A stretch of 64,000 nucleotides of DNA from NCBI RefSeq assembly GCF_032164335.1, contig NZ_CP134152.1:930001-994000 (forward strand), in the 5' to 3' direction. Positions 35,562 through 45,891 of this stretch are shown here, one piece after another; position 1 is the first letter of the stretch; each line of letters opens with the position of its first letter. Made by a program: the position numbers and the translations under genes. The notes beneath the pieces are model-generated. The model had not been told where the DNA came from. It searched no databases and saw only the letters and a program-made list of their open reading frames with translations. The DNA is from Winslowiella toletana (GTDB lineage: Bacteria > Pseudomonadota > Gammaproteobacteria > Enterobacterales > Enterobacteriaceae).

Positions 35562-36098
35562 ATGAAACATACTGTAGAAGTGATGATCTCCGAAGCTGAG
35601 ATCAAATCCCGCATTGCCGAACTGGGCAAACAAATCTCTGAACATTACCGTGACAGCGGTAGCGATATGGTGCTGGTTGGCCTGCTACGTGGTTCATTTA
35701 TGTTTATGGCCGATCTGTGCCGTACCATTGATGTCCCTCATGAGGTCGATTTTATGACCGCTTCCAGCTATGGCAGCGGCATGTCGACCACCCGTGATGT
35801 GAAAATCCTGAAGGATCTCGACGAAGATATTCGCGGTAAGGATGTGCTGATTGTTGAGGATATTATCGATTCAGGTAATACGCTGAGCAAAGTCCGCGAA
35901 ATCCTTAGCCTGCGTGCGCCAAAGTCATTGGCTATCTGTACGCTGCTGGATAAACCGGAACGCCGTGAAGTGACGGTAGACGTCGAATACGTCGGCTTTT
36001 CCATTCCTGATGAGTTTGTTGTGGGTTACGGCATCGATTATGCCCAGCGTTATCGCCATCTGCCGTATGTCGGGAAAGTGGTGATTCTGGAGCAGTAA
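35562..36098 (+). CDS. hpt: Hypoxanthine phosphoribosyltransferase
   Basis: Purine salvage enzyme converting hypoxanthine (and weakly guanine) with PRPP to IMP. 178 residues starting [20 protein letters not shown]. The PRPP motif [17 protein letters not shown] and the flexible-loop [17 protein letters not shown] are intact, and the C-terminus [13 protein letters not shown] matches E. coli. Transcribed convergently with can, as in E. coli. Confidence 0.97.
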   Translation: MKHTVEVMISEAEIKSRIAELGKQISEHYRDSGSDMVLVGLLRGSFMFMADLCRTIDVPHEVDFMTASSYGSGMSTTRDVKILKDLDEDIRGKDVLIVEDIIDSGNTLSKVREILSLRAPKSLAICTLLDKPERREVTVDVEYVGFSIPDEFVVGYGIDYAQRYRHLPYVGKVVILEQ

Positions 36099-36137
36099 TT
36101 CTCTCCGCTGGCGTAAGGCACACAGCATTATCTGGCA

Positions 36138-36156
36138 AGGCCGGACCAGCCGGCCT
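36138..36156. terminator. Hairpin between hpt and can
   Basis: AGGCCGG (36138-36144), 5-base loop, CCGGCCT (36150-36156), followed by GTTATACC. It lies between convergent genes; the U-tract is weak. Confidence 0.5.
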
Positions 36157-36209
36157 GTTATACCCTTCACCGTTGACGTTACAGTCGCCCCCTGATGGAA
36201 AAATTGGTG

Positions 36210-36872
36210 TCAGCAGGGGCTCGCCGGGTTGTTCAGCAGGTTGGAAATACCGTGGCGATAGCGCTGCTCAAGGATTTCGCGACTGGCGGCGGTGACTTCA
36301 AGGTCTCGCAGATAGCCATCGTGAATACCATAGACCCAGCCATGAATAGTGACTTGCTGGCCGCGCTTCCATGCCGACTGCATAATAGTGGAGTGTCCCA
36401 GGTTGTAGACCTGTTCGATGACGTTGATTTCACACAATTTATCAAAACGCTTTTCTGGCGGCAGTTCACCCAGCAATAGGCTATGTTTGTACCACAGGTC
36501 GCGGATGTGCAGCAGCCAGTTGTCGATCAAACCCAGTTCAGGGTTGTCAACTGCGGCTTCCACGCCGCCGCAGCCATAGTGGCCGCAGATAATGATGTGT
36601 TCAACTTCCAGCACTTCGACGGCGTACTGCACCACCGACAGACAGTTTAAATCGGTATGGATAACCAGATTCGCGACGTTGCGATGCACAAACAGTTCGC
36701 CAGGCTCAAGCCCGGTAAGACGTTCGGCAGGAACGCGGCTGTCAGAGCAACCAATCCAGAGAAAACGTGGTTTTTGCGCGTCGGCAAGTCGCTCGAAGAA
36801 TCCTGGATCTTCTTCTACCAGCAGCCTGGACCATTGGCGATTGTTGCTGATAAGGGTATCTATGTCTTTCAT
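36210..36872 (-). CDS. can: Beta-class carbonic anhydrase
   Basis: Zinc enzyme interconverting CO2 and bicarbonate, needed for growth in air. 220 residues from ATG 36872 ([19 protein letters not shown]), as in E. coli. Zinc ligands are Cys42 and Asp44 (GCSDSR) and the His and Cys of [12 protein letters not shown]. The start codon has no strong Shine-Dalgarno sequence. Divergent from yadG. Confidence 0.97.
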   Translation of the reverse strand: MKDIDTLISNNRQWSRLLVEEDPGFFERLADAQKPRFLWIGCSDSRVPAERLTGLEPGELFVHRNVANLVIHTDLNCLSVVQYAVEVLEVEHIIICGHYGCGGVEAAVDNPELGLIDNWLLHIRDLWYKHSLLLGELPPEKRFDKLCEINVIEQVYNLGHSTIMQSAWKRGQQVTIHGWVYGIHDGYLRDLEVTAASREILEQRYRHGISNLLNNPASPC

Positions 36873-36983
36873 GAAGTTATACGACCTGTAACAAGTCAAA
36901 GCGCGTTGCCGTACTATAGGGCAACGCCATAAGATTTAAAACGGCAAACAAGAAACCAAACAAAACAGGGTACGCTTTTACCT

Positions 36984-37910
36984 ATGACTTATGCACTGGA
37001 ACTTGAAAAACTGGCCAAGACCTATCCCGGCGGCGTTCAGGCGCTGAAAGGCATCGATCTTAATGTTGAAGCCGGTGATTTCTATGCGCTGCTCGGCCCG
37101 AACGGAGCCGGTAAATCCACCACCATTGGCATTATCAGTTCACTGGTCAACAAAACTGCCGGCAAAGTGCGGGTATTTGGTTATGACCTGCAACACGATA
37201 TGGTCAATGCGAAACGCCAGCTCGGCCTGGTGCCGCAGGAATTTAACTTCAACCCCTTTGAGACGGTGATGCAAATCGTCGTCAATCAGGCGGGTTACTA
37301 CGGTGTTGAGAAACCGGAAGCGATCAAGCGCGCAGAAAAATACCTGAAGCAGCTCGATTTATGGGAAAAGCGCAACGAACGTGCGCGGATGTTATCCGGC
37401 GGTATGAAGCGCCGACTGATGATTGCCCGTGCGCTGATGCATGAACCGAAGCTATTGATCCTTGATGAGCCGACCGCCGGCGTAGATATTGAACTGCGCC
37501 GTTCGATGTGGGTGTTTCTCAAAGATCTTAATGCTAAAGGCACCACCATTATTTTGACTACTCACTATCTGGAAGAAGCTGAGATGCTGTGCCGCAATAT
37601 CGGCATTATTCAGAGCGGCGAGCTGGTGGAAAATACCTCAATGAAAGGGCTGCTGTCCAAGCTGAAATCCGAGACCTTTATTCTCGATCTGGCGCCGAAA
37701 AGCCCGCTGCCACAGCTGGATGGTTTCCAGTACCGGCTGGTTGATACTTCAACGCTGGAGGTGGAAGTGATGCGTGAGCAAGGGCTGAACAGCGTATTTA
37801 GTCAGCTTAGCGCGCAGGGTATTCAGGTGCTGAGTATGCGTAATAAAGCGAACCGACTGGAAGAGCTGTTTGTTGGCCTGACGCAGGGCAAGAAAGGAGA
37901 GAAGGCATGA
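36984..37910 (+). CDS. yadG: ABC transporter ATP-binding protein YadG
   Basis: ATPase subunit of a two-gene ABC-2 type exporter, 308 residues as in E. coli. Walker A GPNGAGKST, signature LSGGMKRRL, Walker B LLILDEPTAG and the switch His in TTHYLEEAE are all present. It overlaps yadH by four bases (ATGA), so the two are translationally coupled. The exported substrate is unknown in E. coli too. Confidence 0.95.
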   Translation: MTYALELEKLAKTYPGGVQALKGIDLNVEAGDFYALLGPNGAGKSTTIGIISSLVNKTAGKVRVFGYDLQHDMVNAKRQLGLVPQEFNFNPFETVMQIVVNQAGYYGVEKPEAIKRAEKYLKQLDLWEKRNERARMLSGGMKRRLMIARALMHEPKLLILDEPTAGVDIELRRSMWVFLKDLNAKGTTIILTTHYLEEAEMLCRNIGIIQSGELVENTSMKGLLSKLKSETFILDLAPKSPLPQLDGFQYRLVDTSTLEVEVMREQGLNSVFSQLSAQGIQVLSMRNKANRLEELFVGLTQGKKGEKA

Positions 37911-38677
37911 CACATTTGTACTGGGTAGCGCTGAAGAGCATCTGGGGTAAAGAGATTAACCGTTTCGCGCGTATCTGGATTCAGACGCTGGTGCCGCCGG
38001 TGATTACCATGACCCTCTACTTTATTATTTTCGGTAATCTGATCGGCTCACGTATTGGTGAGATGCATGGCTTCACCTATATGCAGTTTATCGTGCCCGG
38101 ACTGATTATGATGGCGGTTATCACCAATGCTTACGCCAACGTCGCCTCGTCGTTTTTCAGCTCGAAGTTCCAGCGTAATATTGAAGAGCTGCTGGTCGCC
38201 CCGGTGCCGACGCATATTATTATCGCCGGCTATGTGGGTGGTGGTGTGGCACGCGGAATTTGCGTTGGGGTACTGGTGACGGCGATTTCGCTATTTTTTG
38301 TGCCTTTCCACGTTCATTCATGGTGGATGGTTGCCGTGACGCTGTTACTGACCGCGATTCTGTTTTCACTGGCTGGCCTGCTGAATGCGGTATTTGCGCG
38401 TACCTTCGACGATATCAGCCTGATTCCAACCTTTGTACTGACGCCGCTGACCTATCTGGGTGGGGTATTTTATTCGCTAACGCTGTTACCGCCGTTCTGG
38501 CAGGCAGTGTCGAAGCTGAACCCTATCGTGTATATGATCAGTGGTTTCCGTTATGGCTTCCTCGGTATTAACGATGTGCCATTGGTGTTTACCCTGTCGG
38601 TATTGATCGCCTTTATCGTGGTATTTTATGCGGTAGTCTGGGCATTGATTCAGCGCGGGCGCGGATTGCGTACTTAA
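37907..38677 (+). CDS. yadH: ABC-2 type transporter permease YadH
   Basis: Integral inner-membrane permease partner of YadG. 256 residues with six hydrophobic segments and the ABC-2 signature region FVLTPLTYLGGVFYSLTLLPPFWQ followed by LNPIVYMISGFRYGFLG (both split across the C-terminal helices). Start ATG 37907 overlaps the yadG stop codon. Followed by a GC-rich hairpin at 38691-38715. Confidence 0.95.
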   Translation: MTHLYWVALKSIWGKEINRFARIWIQTLVPPVITMTLYFIIFGNLIGSRIGEMHGFTYMQFIVPGLIMMAVITNAYANVASSFFSSKFQRNIEELLVAPVPTHIIIAGYVGGGVARGICVGVLVTAISLFFVPFHVHSWWMVAVTLLLTAILFSLAGLLNAVFARTFDDISLIPTFVLTPLTYLGGVFYSLTLLPPFWQAVSKLNPIVYMISGFRYGFLGINDVPLVFTLSVLIAFIVVFYAVVWALIQRGRGLRT

Positions 38678-38690
38678 CGGTTTCAGATTT

Positions 38691-38715
38691 GGGCGGCGAT
38701 AATGGACTGCCGCCC
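38691..38715. terminator. Hairpin between yadH and panD
   Basis: GGGCGGC (38691-38697) and GCCGCCC (38709-38715) flank an 11-base loop between convergent genes. No clear U-run. Confidence 0.5.
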
Positions 38716-38725
38716 GCAGAGAGCA

Positions 38726-39106
38726 TCAGGCAACCTGAACCGGTACTGCCTTTGCCAGACGCTTCATTTCATTATCACCTTCAAAGTAAGCAACTTTAGG
38801 TTGCCACTCGCGGGCTTGTTCATCTGACATCTGCACGTAAGAACAGATGATCAGTAAATCACCTGCGCAGGCACAGCGCGCTGCCGCGCCGTTAACCGAG
38901 ATGATTTTTGAACCACGTTCGGCGGCGATGGCGTAAGTTGAGAAACGCTGGCCGTTATTAACGTTGTAGATATCGATCGCTTCATATTGAAGAATACCTG
39001 AAGCATCGAGGAAATCCTGATCGATGGCGCAGGAGCCTTCATAGTGCAAATCGGCCTGGGTCACTTTTACCCGGTGTAGCTTGCCTTGCAACATGGTGCG
39101 TACCAT
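38726..39106 (-). CDS. panD: Aspartate 1-decarboxylase proenzyme
   Basis: Makes beta-alanine from aspartate for pantothenate. 126 residues from ATG 39106 ([20 protein letters not shown]). The self-cleavage site Gly24-Ser25 in YEGSCAID yields the pyruvoyl cofactor. The C-terminal [19 protein letters not shown] matches E. coli. The separate start at 39127 would add seven non-conserved residues. It lies 67 bases downstream of panC; the E. coli insert genes between panD and panC are absent, so panBCD are contiguous. Confidence 0.97.
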   Translation of the reverse strand: MVRTMLQGKLHRVKVTQADLHYEGSCAIDQDFLDASGILQYEAIDIYNVNNGQRFSTYAIAAERGSKIISVNGAAARCACAGDLLIICSYVQMSDEQAREWQPKVAYFEGDNEMKRLAKAVPVQVA

Positions 39107-39173
39107 AACTCTGTTACCTTTGAGCATCTCATCAAAAAACGAACGACAGTATCTGTCGAACGCTGTGCCTTGT

Positions 39174-40028
39174 CTACTGCGTCAGATCAACCTGTTGGTT
39201 ATCTATCAGGCGGGCATTGCCCAGCCATGCCGCCATCAGAATGACCGCACGCTGACTCTCGGTATCCAGTGGCAATAGCGTCTCTGCGTCACAAATCGCC
39301 AGGCCATCGGGACGGAAGCCTTTTTCCTCCAACTCTGTTTCAGCAGCGGCGATCAACTCTTCCACATGGCGCTCACCATTAGACAGCTTTTCGCCAATGC
39401 TGTTCATCACTTTACTTAGCGCCGGCGCCTGTTTGCGCTGGTCGGCGGTCAGATAACCGTTGCGTGAACTCAAAGCCAGCCCGTCTTTGGCACGCACCGT
39501 TGCGACCCCAACAATATCGATATCGTAGCCCATATCGGCCACCATCTTACGAATCAGGGCCAGCTGTTGGTAATCTTTTTCACCGAAGCAGGCGAGGTCT
39601 GGCTGCACCAGATTAAACAGCTTGCTGACCACCGTCGAGACGCCACGGAAATGGCCCGGGCGGCTGGCGCCTTCCAGCAGTGAAGAAAGGCCGGGAACTT
39701 CAACGAAGGTTTGCGTGTCCAGCCCGGCAGGATAGATATCGGCAGGGGACGGAGAAAACACCAGGTCTACGCCACGACGATTAAGCTTTTCGCAATCTTC
39801 CTGCAAGGTGCGCGGATAACGCGCCAGATCGTCGGCGCGCTCAAACTGCATCGGATTAACGAAAATACTCGCGACCACGATATCCGCGCGCGCGCGCGCT
39901 TCATCAACCAGCGTCATATGACCATCATGTAAATTGCCCATGGTTGGCACCAGCGCGATACGTTTTCCTTCCTGGCGCCAGCGACGAATCTCACGACGCA
40001 ACATCGGCAACGTTTCAATAATCAGCAC
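39174..40028 (-). CDS. panC: Pantothenate synthetase
   Basis: ATP-dependent condensation of pantoate with beta-alanine. 284 residues. Adenylate-forming motifs [14 protein letters not shown] (HIGH-like), [13 protein letters not shown] and the loop [14 protein letters not shown] ... [11 protein letters not shown] (KMSKS-like) are intact. Second gene of panBCD, 15 bases after panB. Confidence 0.97.
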   Translation of the reverse strand: MLIIETLPMLRREIRRWRQEGKRIALVPTMGNLHDGHMTLVDEARARADIVVASIFVNPMQFERADDLARYPRTLQEDCEKLNRRGVDLVFSPSPADIYPAGLDTQTFVEVPGLSSLLEGASRPGHFRGVSTVVSKLFNLVQPDLACFGEKDYQQLALIRKMVADMGYDIDIVGVATVRAKDGLALSSRNGYLTADQRKQAPALSKVMNSIGEKLSNGERHVEELIAAAETELEEKGFRPDGLAICDAETLLPLDTESQRAVILMAAWLGNARLIDNQQVDLTQ

Positions 40029-40043
40029 AGACTTTCTCCTGGT

Positions 40044-40838
40044 TTATTGGAAACTGTGTTCTTCTGCGGGATAGCTCCCGGCCTCAACTTCTGTAATATA
40101 CTGACGAACGGCGCTACGAATATCGCCGCTGTCTGACAGAAAGTTTTTCGCGAATTTAGGAATATGTCCACCGGTAATCGCAAATGCGTCATGCATCACC
40201 AGGATCTGGCCGTCGGTAACATTGCCTGCGCCGATGCCAATCACCGGTATAGTCAGCGCCTCGGTGACGCGTTTGGCCAGCGTCACCGGCACACACTCCA
40301 GCACCAGCAGCTGTGCGCCTGCGGACTCTAATGCCAGCGCATCTTCCAGCAGACGATCGGCATCCGCCGCTTCGCGACCCTGAATTTTGTAGCCGCCGAA
40401 GATATTTACCGACTGCGGCGTTAACCCCAGATGACCACATACCGGCACTGCGCGTTCTGTCAGCTGTGCAACCGTATCAGCCAACCACTTGCCGCCTTCC
40501 AGTTTGACCATGTTGGCACCGGCACGCATCAGCTGTGCAGCATTGTCAAAGGTCTGTTCTGGGGTGGCATAGCTCATAAACGGCAGGTCGGAAAGCAGCA
40601 ATATGTTCGGCGCACCGCGGCGCACCGCCTGAGTGTGGTAAACGATATCGGCGACGGTCACCGGCAGCGTTGAATCATGGCCCTGGACGGTCATTCCCAG
40701 CGAGTCACCCACCAACATGACCTGAATGCCTTCGTCAGCAAACAGTTTGGCAAAGCTGTAGTCATAAGCGGTAATCGAAGCGAATTTGCGGCCTGCCTGT
40801 TTCCACTGGCGCAATTGAGAAATACTGGTCGGTTTCAT
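40044..40838 (-). CDS. panB: 3-methyl-2-oxobutanoate hydroxymethyltransferase
   Basis: First committed step of pantothenate synthesis: transfers a hydroxymethyl group from methylenetetrahydrofolate to 2-oxoisovalerate. 264 residues. Mg2+-binding [18 protein letters not shown] and the catalytic Glu in LVLECVP with [14 protein letters not shown] are conserved. AGGAGG lies upstream of ATG 40838. First gene of the pan operon; the 119 bases to folK hold no gene. Confidence 0.97.
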   Translation of the reverse strand: MKPTSISQLRQWKQAGRKFASITAYDYSFAKLFADEGIQVMLVGDSLGMTVQGHDSTLPVTVADIVYHTQAVRRGAPNILLLSDLPFMSYATPEQTFDNAAQLMRAGANMVKLEGGKWLADTVAQLTERAVPVCGHLGLTPQSVNIFGGYKIQGREAADADRLLEDALALESAGAQLLVLECVPVTLAKRVTEALTIPVIGIGAGNVTDGQILVMHDAFAITGGHIPKFAKNFLSDSGDIRSAVRQYITEVEAGSYPAEEHSFQ

Positions 40839-40957
40839 AACGGCCTCTCAGGAGGAAATTTCAGATGGCCGAAGTGTAATGGATCGCGAATCACAGAGGA
40901 ACGTTTATCCGGTGGATGAAACGGCGGGGTGGTGGATTTTTATACTAAAATGACGCG

Positions 40958-41437
40958 CTACCAGCGCTGAATGTCTCGACTGTCGAGCAGGGCCAGCCGG
41001 CTGGCGACAGATTCACCGTCGGGAAAATGCAGTCCGGCAGCGATTTCCGCCAGTGGCAGCAGCATAAACGCACGGTTTTTCATATCGTAATGCGGTACGG
41101 TTAAGCGCTCGCTGTGGATCGTCAAATCGCCAAACAGCAGAATGTCGAGATCCAGCGTGCGCGGTCCCCAGCGCTGCTCTTTGCGTACCCGGCCCTGTTC
41201 CAGTTCGATACGCTGAGTGTGATCAAGCAGCGCCTCGGGTGCCAGCGTGGTCTCGAGAGCAATCACCGCATTAAGATAGTCGGGCTGATCGGCAGGGCCG
41301 TAAGGCGGAGTGCGATAGAGCGAAGAGGTGGCAATCAGCTGACTTTCAGGGATCGCCGCCAGTGCATCAAGCGCATTTTGCACCTGATGCAGCGGATCGG
41401 CGAGATTGCTGCCTAACGCGATATAGACGCGGGTCAT
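40958..41437 (-). CDS. folK: HPPK: 6-hydroxymethyl-dihydropterin pyrophosphokinase
   Basis: Folate pathway enzyme that transfers pyrophosphate from ATP to 6-hydroxymethyl-7,8-dihydropterin. 159 residues. The signature [15 protein letters not shown] carries the Mg2+-binding aspartates, and the N-terminal [11 protein letters not shown] is typical. Its ATG overlaps the pcnB stop codon (ATGA), so it is translated as part of the pcnB-folK operon. Confidence 0.97.
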   Translation of the reverse strand: MTRVYIALGSNLADPLHQVQNALDALAAIPESQLIATSSLYRTPPYGPADQPDYLNAVIALETTLAPEALLDHTQRIELEQGRVRKEQRWGPRTLDLDILLFGDLTIHSERLTVPHYDMKNRAFMLLPLAEIAAGLHFPDGESVASRLALLDSRDIQRW

Positions 41438-42855
41438 GCGTTGCTGTTGCCGTCACGACGCGGTGCTGTACCCGGCGTGCGTTTACGCGGGCGGCGAGTG
41501 CGACGGCGTGGCACCGGATCGTCACCCAGCGTGTTCAGCATGGTTTTTTGCTGCGGTGGTGCGGCAACCTGGAACTCGCTCCACCAGGTAGAAAGGCGTT
41601 GCAGCTCGTGGTTATTTTCGACTTCAGCACGCAGCGCCAGCAGATCGTAAGCCGCACGGAATTTCGGATGCTCCATCAGCTTCCACGCGCGTTTGCCGTG
41701 GCGGCGTGACAGCCGCAGCTGCAATTGCCAGATATCGCGAATCAGCGTGGTGATGCGTTTTGGAATCGCCAGCGCACGGCAGGCTTCATCCAGCACGTCA
41801 TTCATCGCCAGCGCAAAGGCGTCGTAGTAGGCCAGACCGCTTTCCTGGGCAATTTTCTGCGCGGCTTCAAGCTGCGGGTACCAGAACATGGCGGCAAACA
41901 GAAACGCCGGGTTAACGCGCATCTGATTGTGAATGCGGTTATCGGTATTTTTCAGTACCTGAACCACCATCCGCTCCATCGGGCTGTCACCCTGCTCGGT
42001 GAAGTAGCGGGTGATGATCGGGAACAGCGGCTGGAACAGTTGGTATTCGCGCAGTTGCAGATAGGTACTGTAACCGTAACCCGCTTGCAGCAGCTTTAAC
42101 GTCTCTTCAAACAGACGTGCTGGCGGGATGTCCTGCAACAGCGTAGCGAGGCGGGGAATCGGCTCGGCGGTTTCGGCGGCAATGCTCATATCAAGCTTGG
42201 CGGAGAAACGCACCACGCGCAGCATGCGCACCGGATCCTCGCGATAACGCGTTTCCGGATCGCCGATCAGGCGAATAATGCCCTGTTGCAGATCGTTCAG
42301 GCCGCCAACGTAATCACGGACGGTGAAATCTGCCACGCTGTAATACAGGCTGTTGATGGTCAGATCGCGGCGCTGGGCGTCATCTTCGATCGAACCAAAA
42401 ATATTGTCGCGCAGCAGCATGCCGTTCTGGCCGCGCTGGGAATTGTTGCGATCGTCCTGCTGCTCTTCAGCCAGGTGATGGCCACGGAAAGTGGCGACTT
42501 CAATCACTTCCGGACCAAACATCACGTGTGCCAGGCGGAAGCGGCGACCGACCAGACGGCAGTTGCGGAACAGCTTACGCATCTGTTCCGGGGTGGCGTT
42601 GGTGGTCACGTCAAAATCTTTCGGCTTTTTACCCAGCAGTAAATCGCGCACGCCGCCACCGACCAGATAGGCTTCATAACCGGCTTTATTCAGGCGATAG
42701 AGTACTTTGAGGGCATTTTCGCTGATGTCTTTCCGCGAGATATTATGGCGATCGCGTGGGATAATCGTCATATGACGAACTTCCTCGACCACAGTTGGCG
42801 CCTCATCTTCGCGACTCAGGACTTTTCGGCAAAAATTAGCAACTCGGGTAAAAAT
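41434..42855 (-). CDS. pcnB: Poly(A) polymerase I, AUU start codon
   Basis: Adds poly(A) tails to RNA 3' ends and thereby promotes decay. 473 residues if read from ATT at 42855-42853. The encoded N-terminus [15 protein letters not shown] is almost identical to E. coli PcnB, yet no ATG, GTG or TTG lies in frame near its beginning; the first usual start codons (GTG 42792, ATG 42771) would remove that conserved segment. GAGGTG precedes the ATT. The catalytic nucleotidyltransferase motif [19 protein letters not shown] and the basic C-terminal tail ([11 protein letters not shown]) are intact. E. coli pcnB is also reported to use AUU, which limits expression. Confidence 0.93.
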   Translation of the reverse strand: MFTRVANFCRKVLSREDEAPTVVEEVRHMTIIPRDRHNISRKDISENALKVLYRLNKAGYEAYLVGGGVRDLLLGKKPKDFDVTTNATPEQMRKLFRNCRLVGRRFRLAHVMFGPEVIEVATFRGHHLAEEQQDDRNNSQRGQNGMLLRDNIFGSIEDDAQRRDLTINSLYYSVADFTVRDYVGGLNDLQQGIIRLIGDPETRYREDPVRMLRVVRFSAKLDMSIAAETAEPIPRLATLLQDIPPARLFEETLKLLQAGYGYSTYLQLREYQLFQPLFPIITRYFTEQGDSPMERMVVQVLKNTDNRIHNQMRVNPAFLFAAMFWYPQLEAAQKIAQESGLAYYDAFALAMNDVLDEACRALAIPKRITTLIRDIWQLQLRLSRRHGKRAWKLMEHPKFRAAYDLLALRAEVENNHELQRLSTWWSEFQVAAPPQQKTMLNTLGDDPVPRRRTRRPRKRTPGTAPRRDGNSNA

Positions 42856-42913
42856 GGGACACCTCGATAGTGACTAAGAAACTTGGGTGGTAAAAACAGC
42901 GGCTAATCATAGC

Positions 42914-43822
42914 TTAGTGAGAACCATTTGAGAATGCTGATGTCATTCCAATGCTTCCTGCTGCGTCCTGACGTGGGATTTTTGTGAGATCCCACTGCTG
43001 GATTGCCTGTTTTAAGAGTGCATCCAGTGAATCATCCTGCCAGCCGATTGGCTGCGGCTGACCGAGAAACTGCAGAGCGCGCACCAGTACCGGTCGCGCA
43101 TCGCCTTTCGCTAGCGCCGGCGCATGATTCTGCTTCGATAATTTATTGCCATCGCTATTCAGCACCAGCGGTAAATGCAGGTAGCCCGGCACCGGCCAGC
43201 CAAACTGTTGATACAGCGCAATCTGACGTACCGTCGGCTCAATTAAATCGGCACCCCGCACAATTTCCGTGATGCCCTGAAAATGGTCGTCGACCACCAC
43301 CGCCAGATTATAGGCGAACAGGCCATCACGGCGATGAATGATAAAATCTTCCATCGCCAGCGCACGGTCGGCAATGATATTGCCACGCAGACCATCATAA
43401 AACTCGGTGACTGGCGCATGCTGACGTAAACGCAGGGCAGCATTTTCTGCGCCAAGCTGCAGGTCACGACAATGGCCGTCGTAATGCCCACCGGTTTGCT
43501 GAATGCGACGACGGGTGCAGCGGCACCAGTAACTTTGCTGATGCTGGCGTAACCAGCTGAGCGCTGCGCGATAGGCATCGTGGCGCTGTGACTGCCACAG
43601 CACATCGCCGTCCCAGTTCAGGCCGTAATGTTCCAGCTGACGTAAAATCTGTTGTGCAGCGCCGGGAATTTCACGTGGCGGATCGATATCTTCGATGCGC
43701 ACTCGCCATTGACCCTGCTGCGCACGCGCCTGCAGATAACTGCCGAGGGCAGCAATCAGTGAGCCGAAGTGTAATTCACCGGAAGGAGAGGGGGCAAAGC
43801 GCCCAATATAGGATGATGGCAT
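42914..43822 (-). CDS. gluQ: Glutamyl-Q tRNA(Asp) synthetase
   Basis: Truncated GluRS paralogue that attaches glutamate to queuosine in tRNA-Asp, without an anticodon-binding domain. 302 residues from ATG 43822 ([20 protein letters not shown]). HIGH equivalent [13 protein letters not shown] equivalent NKLSKQNHA, and a zinc site with CRCTRRR and HYDGHC are seen. ATG 43858 adds 12 residues and has AGGGA upstream, so the start is uncertain. Downstream of dksA, the usual dksA-gluQ order. Confidence 0.95.
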   Translation of the reverse strand: MPSSYIGRFAPSPSGELHFGSLIAALGSYLQARAQQGQWRVRIEDIDPPREIPGAAQQILRQLEHYGLNWDGDVLWQSQRHDAYRAALSWLRQHQQSYWCRCTRRRIQQTGGHYDGHCRDLQLGAENAALRLRQHAPVTEFYDGLRGNIIADRALAMEDFIIHRRDGLFAYNLAVVVDDHFQGITEIVRGADLIEPTVRQIALYQQFGWPVPGYLHLPLVLNSDGNKLSKQNHAPALAKGDARPVLVRALQFLGQPQPIGWQDDSLDALLKQAIQQWDLTKIPRQDAAGSIGMTSAFSNGSH

Positions 43823-43895
43823 GATAGTCAGATACGGTGAGCAGTGAAGCGGGAGCATCGATTTGTCCCTGCTTCACTGCAACATCCGCGCGCCG

Positions 43896-44351
43896 TTAAC
43901 CGGCCATTTGTTTCTCGCGAATTTCCGCCAGCGTTTTGCAGTCAATGCAAAGATCGGCAGTAGGACGCGCTTCAAGGCGACGGATACCAATTTCAACGCC
44001 ACATGAATCACAGTAGCCGAAATCGTCGTCTTCAACCTTTTTCAGCGTCTTTTCGATCTTTTTGATCAGCTTACGCTCACGGTCGCGGTTACGCAGTTCA
44101 AGACTGAACTCTTCTTCCTGAGCGGCACGATCAACCGGATCCGGGAAGTTAGCAGCTTCGTCCTGCATATGAGTTACTGTACGGTCTACTTCATCCCTGA
44201 GTTGATTGCGCCACGCTTCAAGAATCTTCTTGAAGTGCTCCAGCTGGGCTTCGTTCATATACTCTTCGCCCGGCTTCTCCTGATATGGCTCCACCCCAGC
44301 GATGGCGAGAATACTCAGGGACGATGTTTTACGGTTTTGCCCTTCTTGCAT
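43896..44351 (-). CDS. dksA: RNA polymerase-binding transcription factor DksA
   Basis: Secondary-channel factor that works with ppGpp in the stringent response. 151 residues from ATG 44351 after AGGAGAAACAAC, nearly identical to E. coli. The coiled-coil tip acidic pair is in DPVDRAAQ (Asp71, Asp74) and the zinc finger in CDSCGVEIG and CIDCK. Followed 37-73 bases later by gluQ. Confidence 0.98.
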   Translation of the reverse strand: MQEGQNRKTSSLSILAIAGVEPYQEKPGEEYMNEAQLEHFKKILEAWRNQLRDEVDRTVTHMQDEAANFPDPVDRAAQEEEFSLELRNRDRERKLIKKIEKTLKKVEDDDFGYCDSCGVEIGIRRLEARPTADLCIDCKTLAEIREKQMAG

Positions 44352-44532
44352 GTTGTTTCTCCTGGATAACACGCACTATCGATCCCCAGTGGGGAAAAAA
44401 ACAGGCCGCTATAAATAACAGAAGCGATTAAGGTTGGCAATTATTCCTGAACAAGTCTTGACAAGCCTGTGAGTAAAAGCGTATTTAGCACACCGCCAGC
44501 AACGATCCTGTCACAGCAAATTGCACCAAATA

Positions 44533-45237
44533 TTATAGCGTTACTTCGAGAGACTGTTGCAGACTTAATCCGGTTGTTGAGAACTGCGCCTTATAACAAA
44601 TAATTTCTGTTCCACTCTGTTGTGCCTGTGCCAGTAGTTCCGCGTACTGCGCATCAATATGACGCGCCGGGGAAACGTCCTCAATCCCCGAGTGCAAAAC
44701 GGCAAAAAACAGCACCGCACGTTCGCCATTTTCAGCGATCTTAGCCAGTTCGCGCAGGTGCTTCTGGCCACGTACGGTTACCGCATCCGGAAAATACCCT
44801 TTGCCCTTGTCCAAGAGCGTAACGGATTTCACTTCAATATAGCAGTTTCGGCGATTATCTGCCTGTAACAGAAAATCTATTCGACTGCGTTCTGCACCAT
44901 ACTTCACCTCAGCCTGTATCGAGCTATAACCGGTGAGTGACGCGACGATATCCGCCTGTATCGCTTCGCGCACCAGTTGGTTTGCTCGCAGCGTGTTCAC
45001 GCAAATCCAGTGGCCCTGCTGAGTCTGCGTCAGCTCCCAGCTGTGCGGATATTTACGCGTCAGGCTGTCGGAGGTGGAATACCATACGGTATCCCCTGGC
45101 GTGGCGCAGCCGGTCATCGCGCCGGTATTGGCGCAGTGAATGGTCAGGGTTTCACCTTGTGGCGTGATGACATCAGCCAGAAAACGTTTATAGCGCTTAA
45201 TCAGGCGTGCGGGCTGCAGCGCCGGGAAAAATTCCAT
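44533..45237 (-). CDS. sfsA: Sugar fermentation stimulation protein SfsA
   Basis: 234-residue conserved protein with a PD-(D/E)XK-like nuclease fold core (SRIDFLL, then [13 protein letters not shown]) and an OB-like N-terminal part ([13 protein letters not shown]). In E. coli it was found as a factor stimulating maltose use; its molecular activity is not settled. Start ATG 45237, 12 bases after thpR, so probably cotranscribed with it. The 181 bases to dksA hold no gene. Confidence 0.96.
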   Translation of the reverse strand: MEFFPALQPARLIKRYKRFLADVITPQGETLTIHCANTGAMTGCATPGDTVWYSTSDSLTRKYPHSWELTQTQQGHWICVNTLRANQLVREAIQADIVASLTGYSSIQAEVKYGAERSRIDFLLQADNRRNCYIEVKSVTLLDKGKGYFPDAVTVRGQKHLRELAKIAENGERAVLFFAVLHSGIEDVSPARHIDAQYAELLAQAQQSGTEIICYKAQFSTTGLSLQQSLEVTL

Positions 45238-45249
45238 GGTTAATCCTGT

Positions 45250-45777
45250 TCAGGCGGTCAGCGGCCAGCTTTCCACGATGTTGTAACGGGTACGGCCCTG
45301 GCTAAAGGTCGACTGCCATAAAGAAAATTCTGTGACGTCGAACTGCCAGTGAAAATTACGCGGCGGCATCGCTACCGGGCGCGTGGCATTGCGCAACAGA
45401 CTGATATGCGGATGAAACGGCAGCGGGCTTTGGTAACAACCGCTGCGTGCCGCCTGTGAACGTAACAGTTCTGCCAGTTGCACCAGACCACGGGGTGACT
45501 GGCGTGGACCAAGCCACACTACGCCGGGACGCGGCCAGTGTCCGGCATCATCAATCGCCAGGCTGAACGGCGGCTGACGAATGCGCCCGGCCAGACGGCT
45601 GATAGACGTGGCTTTTTCTGCGCTGATTTCGCCAAGAAATGCCAGTGTCAGATGCAGGTTGGCGGCGGCCACCGGACGACCCGCCTCCGCGTCAAAGGCC
45701 GTGGCGCGCCAGGCAATAATTTCCTGCTGTATCGTCGGCGGCAAACCGATGCCGAAGAATAAACGGCGCATGGACAT
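45250..45777 (-). CDS. thpR: RNA 2',3'-cyclic phosphodiesterase (2'-5' RNA ligase) ThpR
   Basis: 2H phosphoesterase superfamily enzyme that handles 2'-5' linkages and 2',3'-cyclic phosphates in RNA. The two catalytic HxTx/HxSx motifs are NLHLTLAFLG and HPHISLLR. 175 residues from ATG 45777; ATG 45771 is an alternative. Next to sfsA and divergent from hrpB, as in E. coli. Confidence 0.95.
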   Translation of the reverse strand: MSMRRLFFGIGLPPTIQQEIIAWRATAFDAEAGRPVAAANLHLTLAFLGEISAEKATSISRLAGRIRQPPFSLAIDDAGHWPRPGVVWLGPRQSPRGLVQLAELLRSQAARSGCYQSPLPFHPHISLLRNATRPVAMPPRNFHWQFDVTEFSLWQSTFSQGRTRYNIVESWPLTA

Positions 45778-45891
45778 GGCACCTCCGGTAATGAGTGCGG
45801 TTGAATGCTACAATGCCTGCCATTATATACCCGTCATCCTTCAGGCTGCATTTGTGTTGGCTATAAGACCACGTTATTACGGAGTTTTCCT

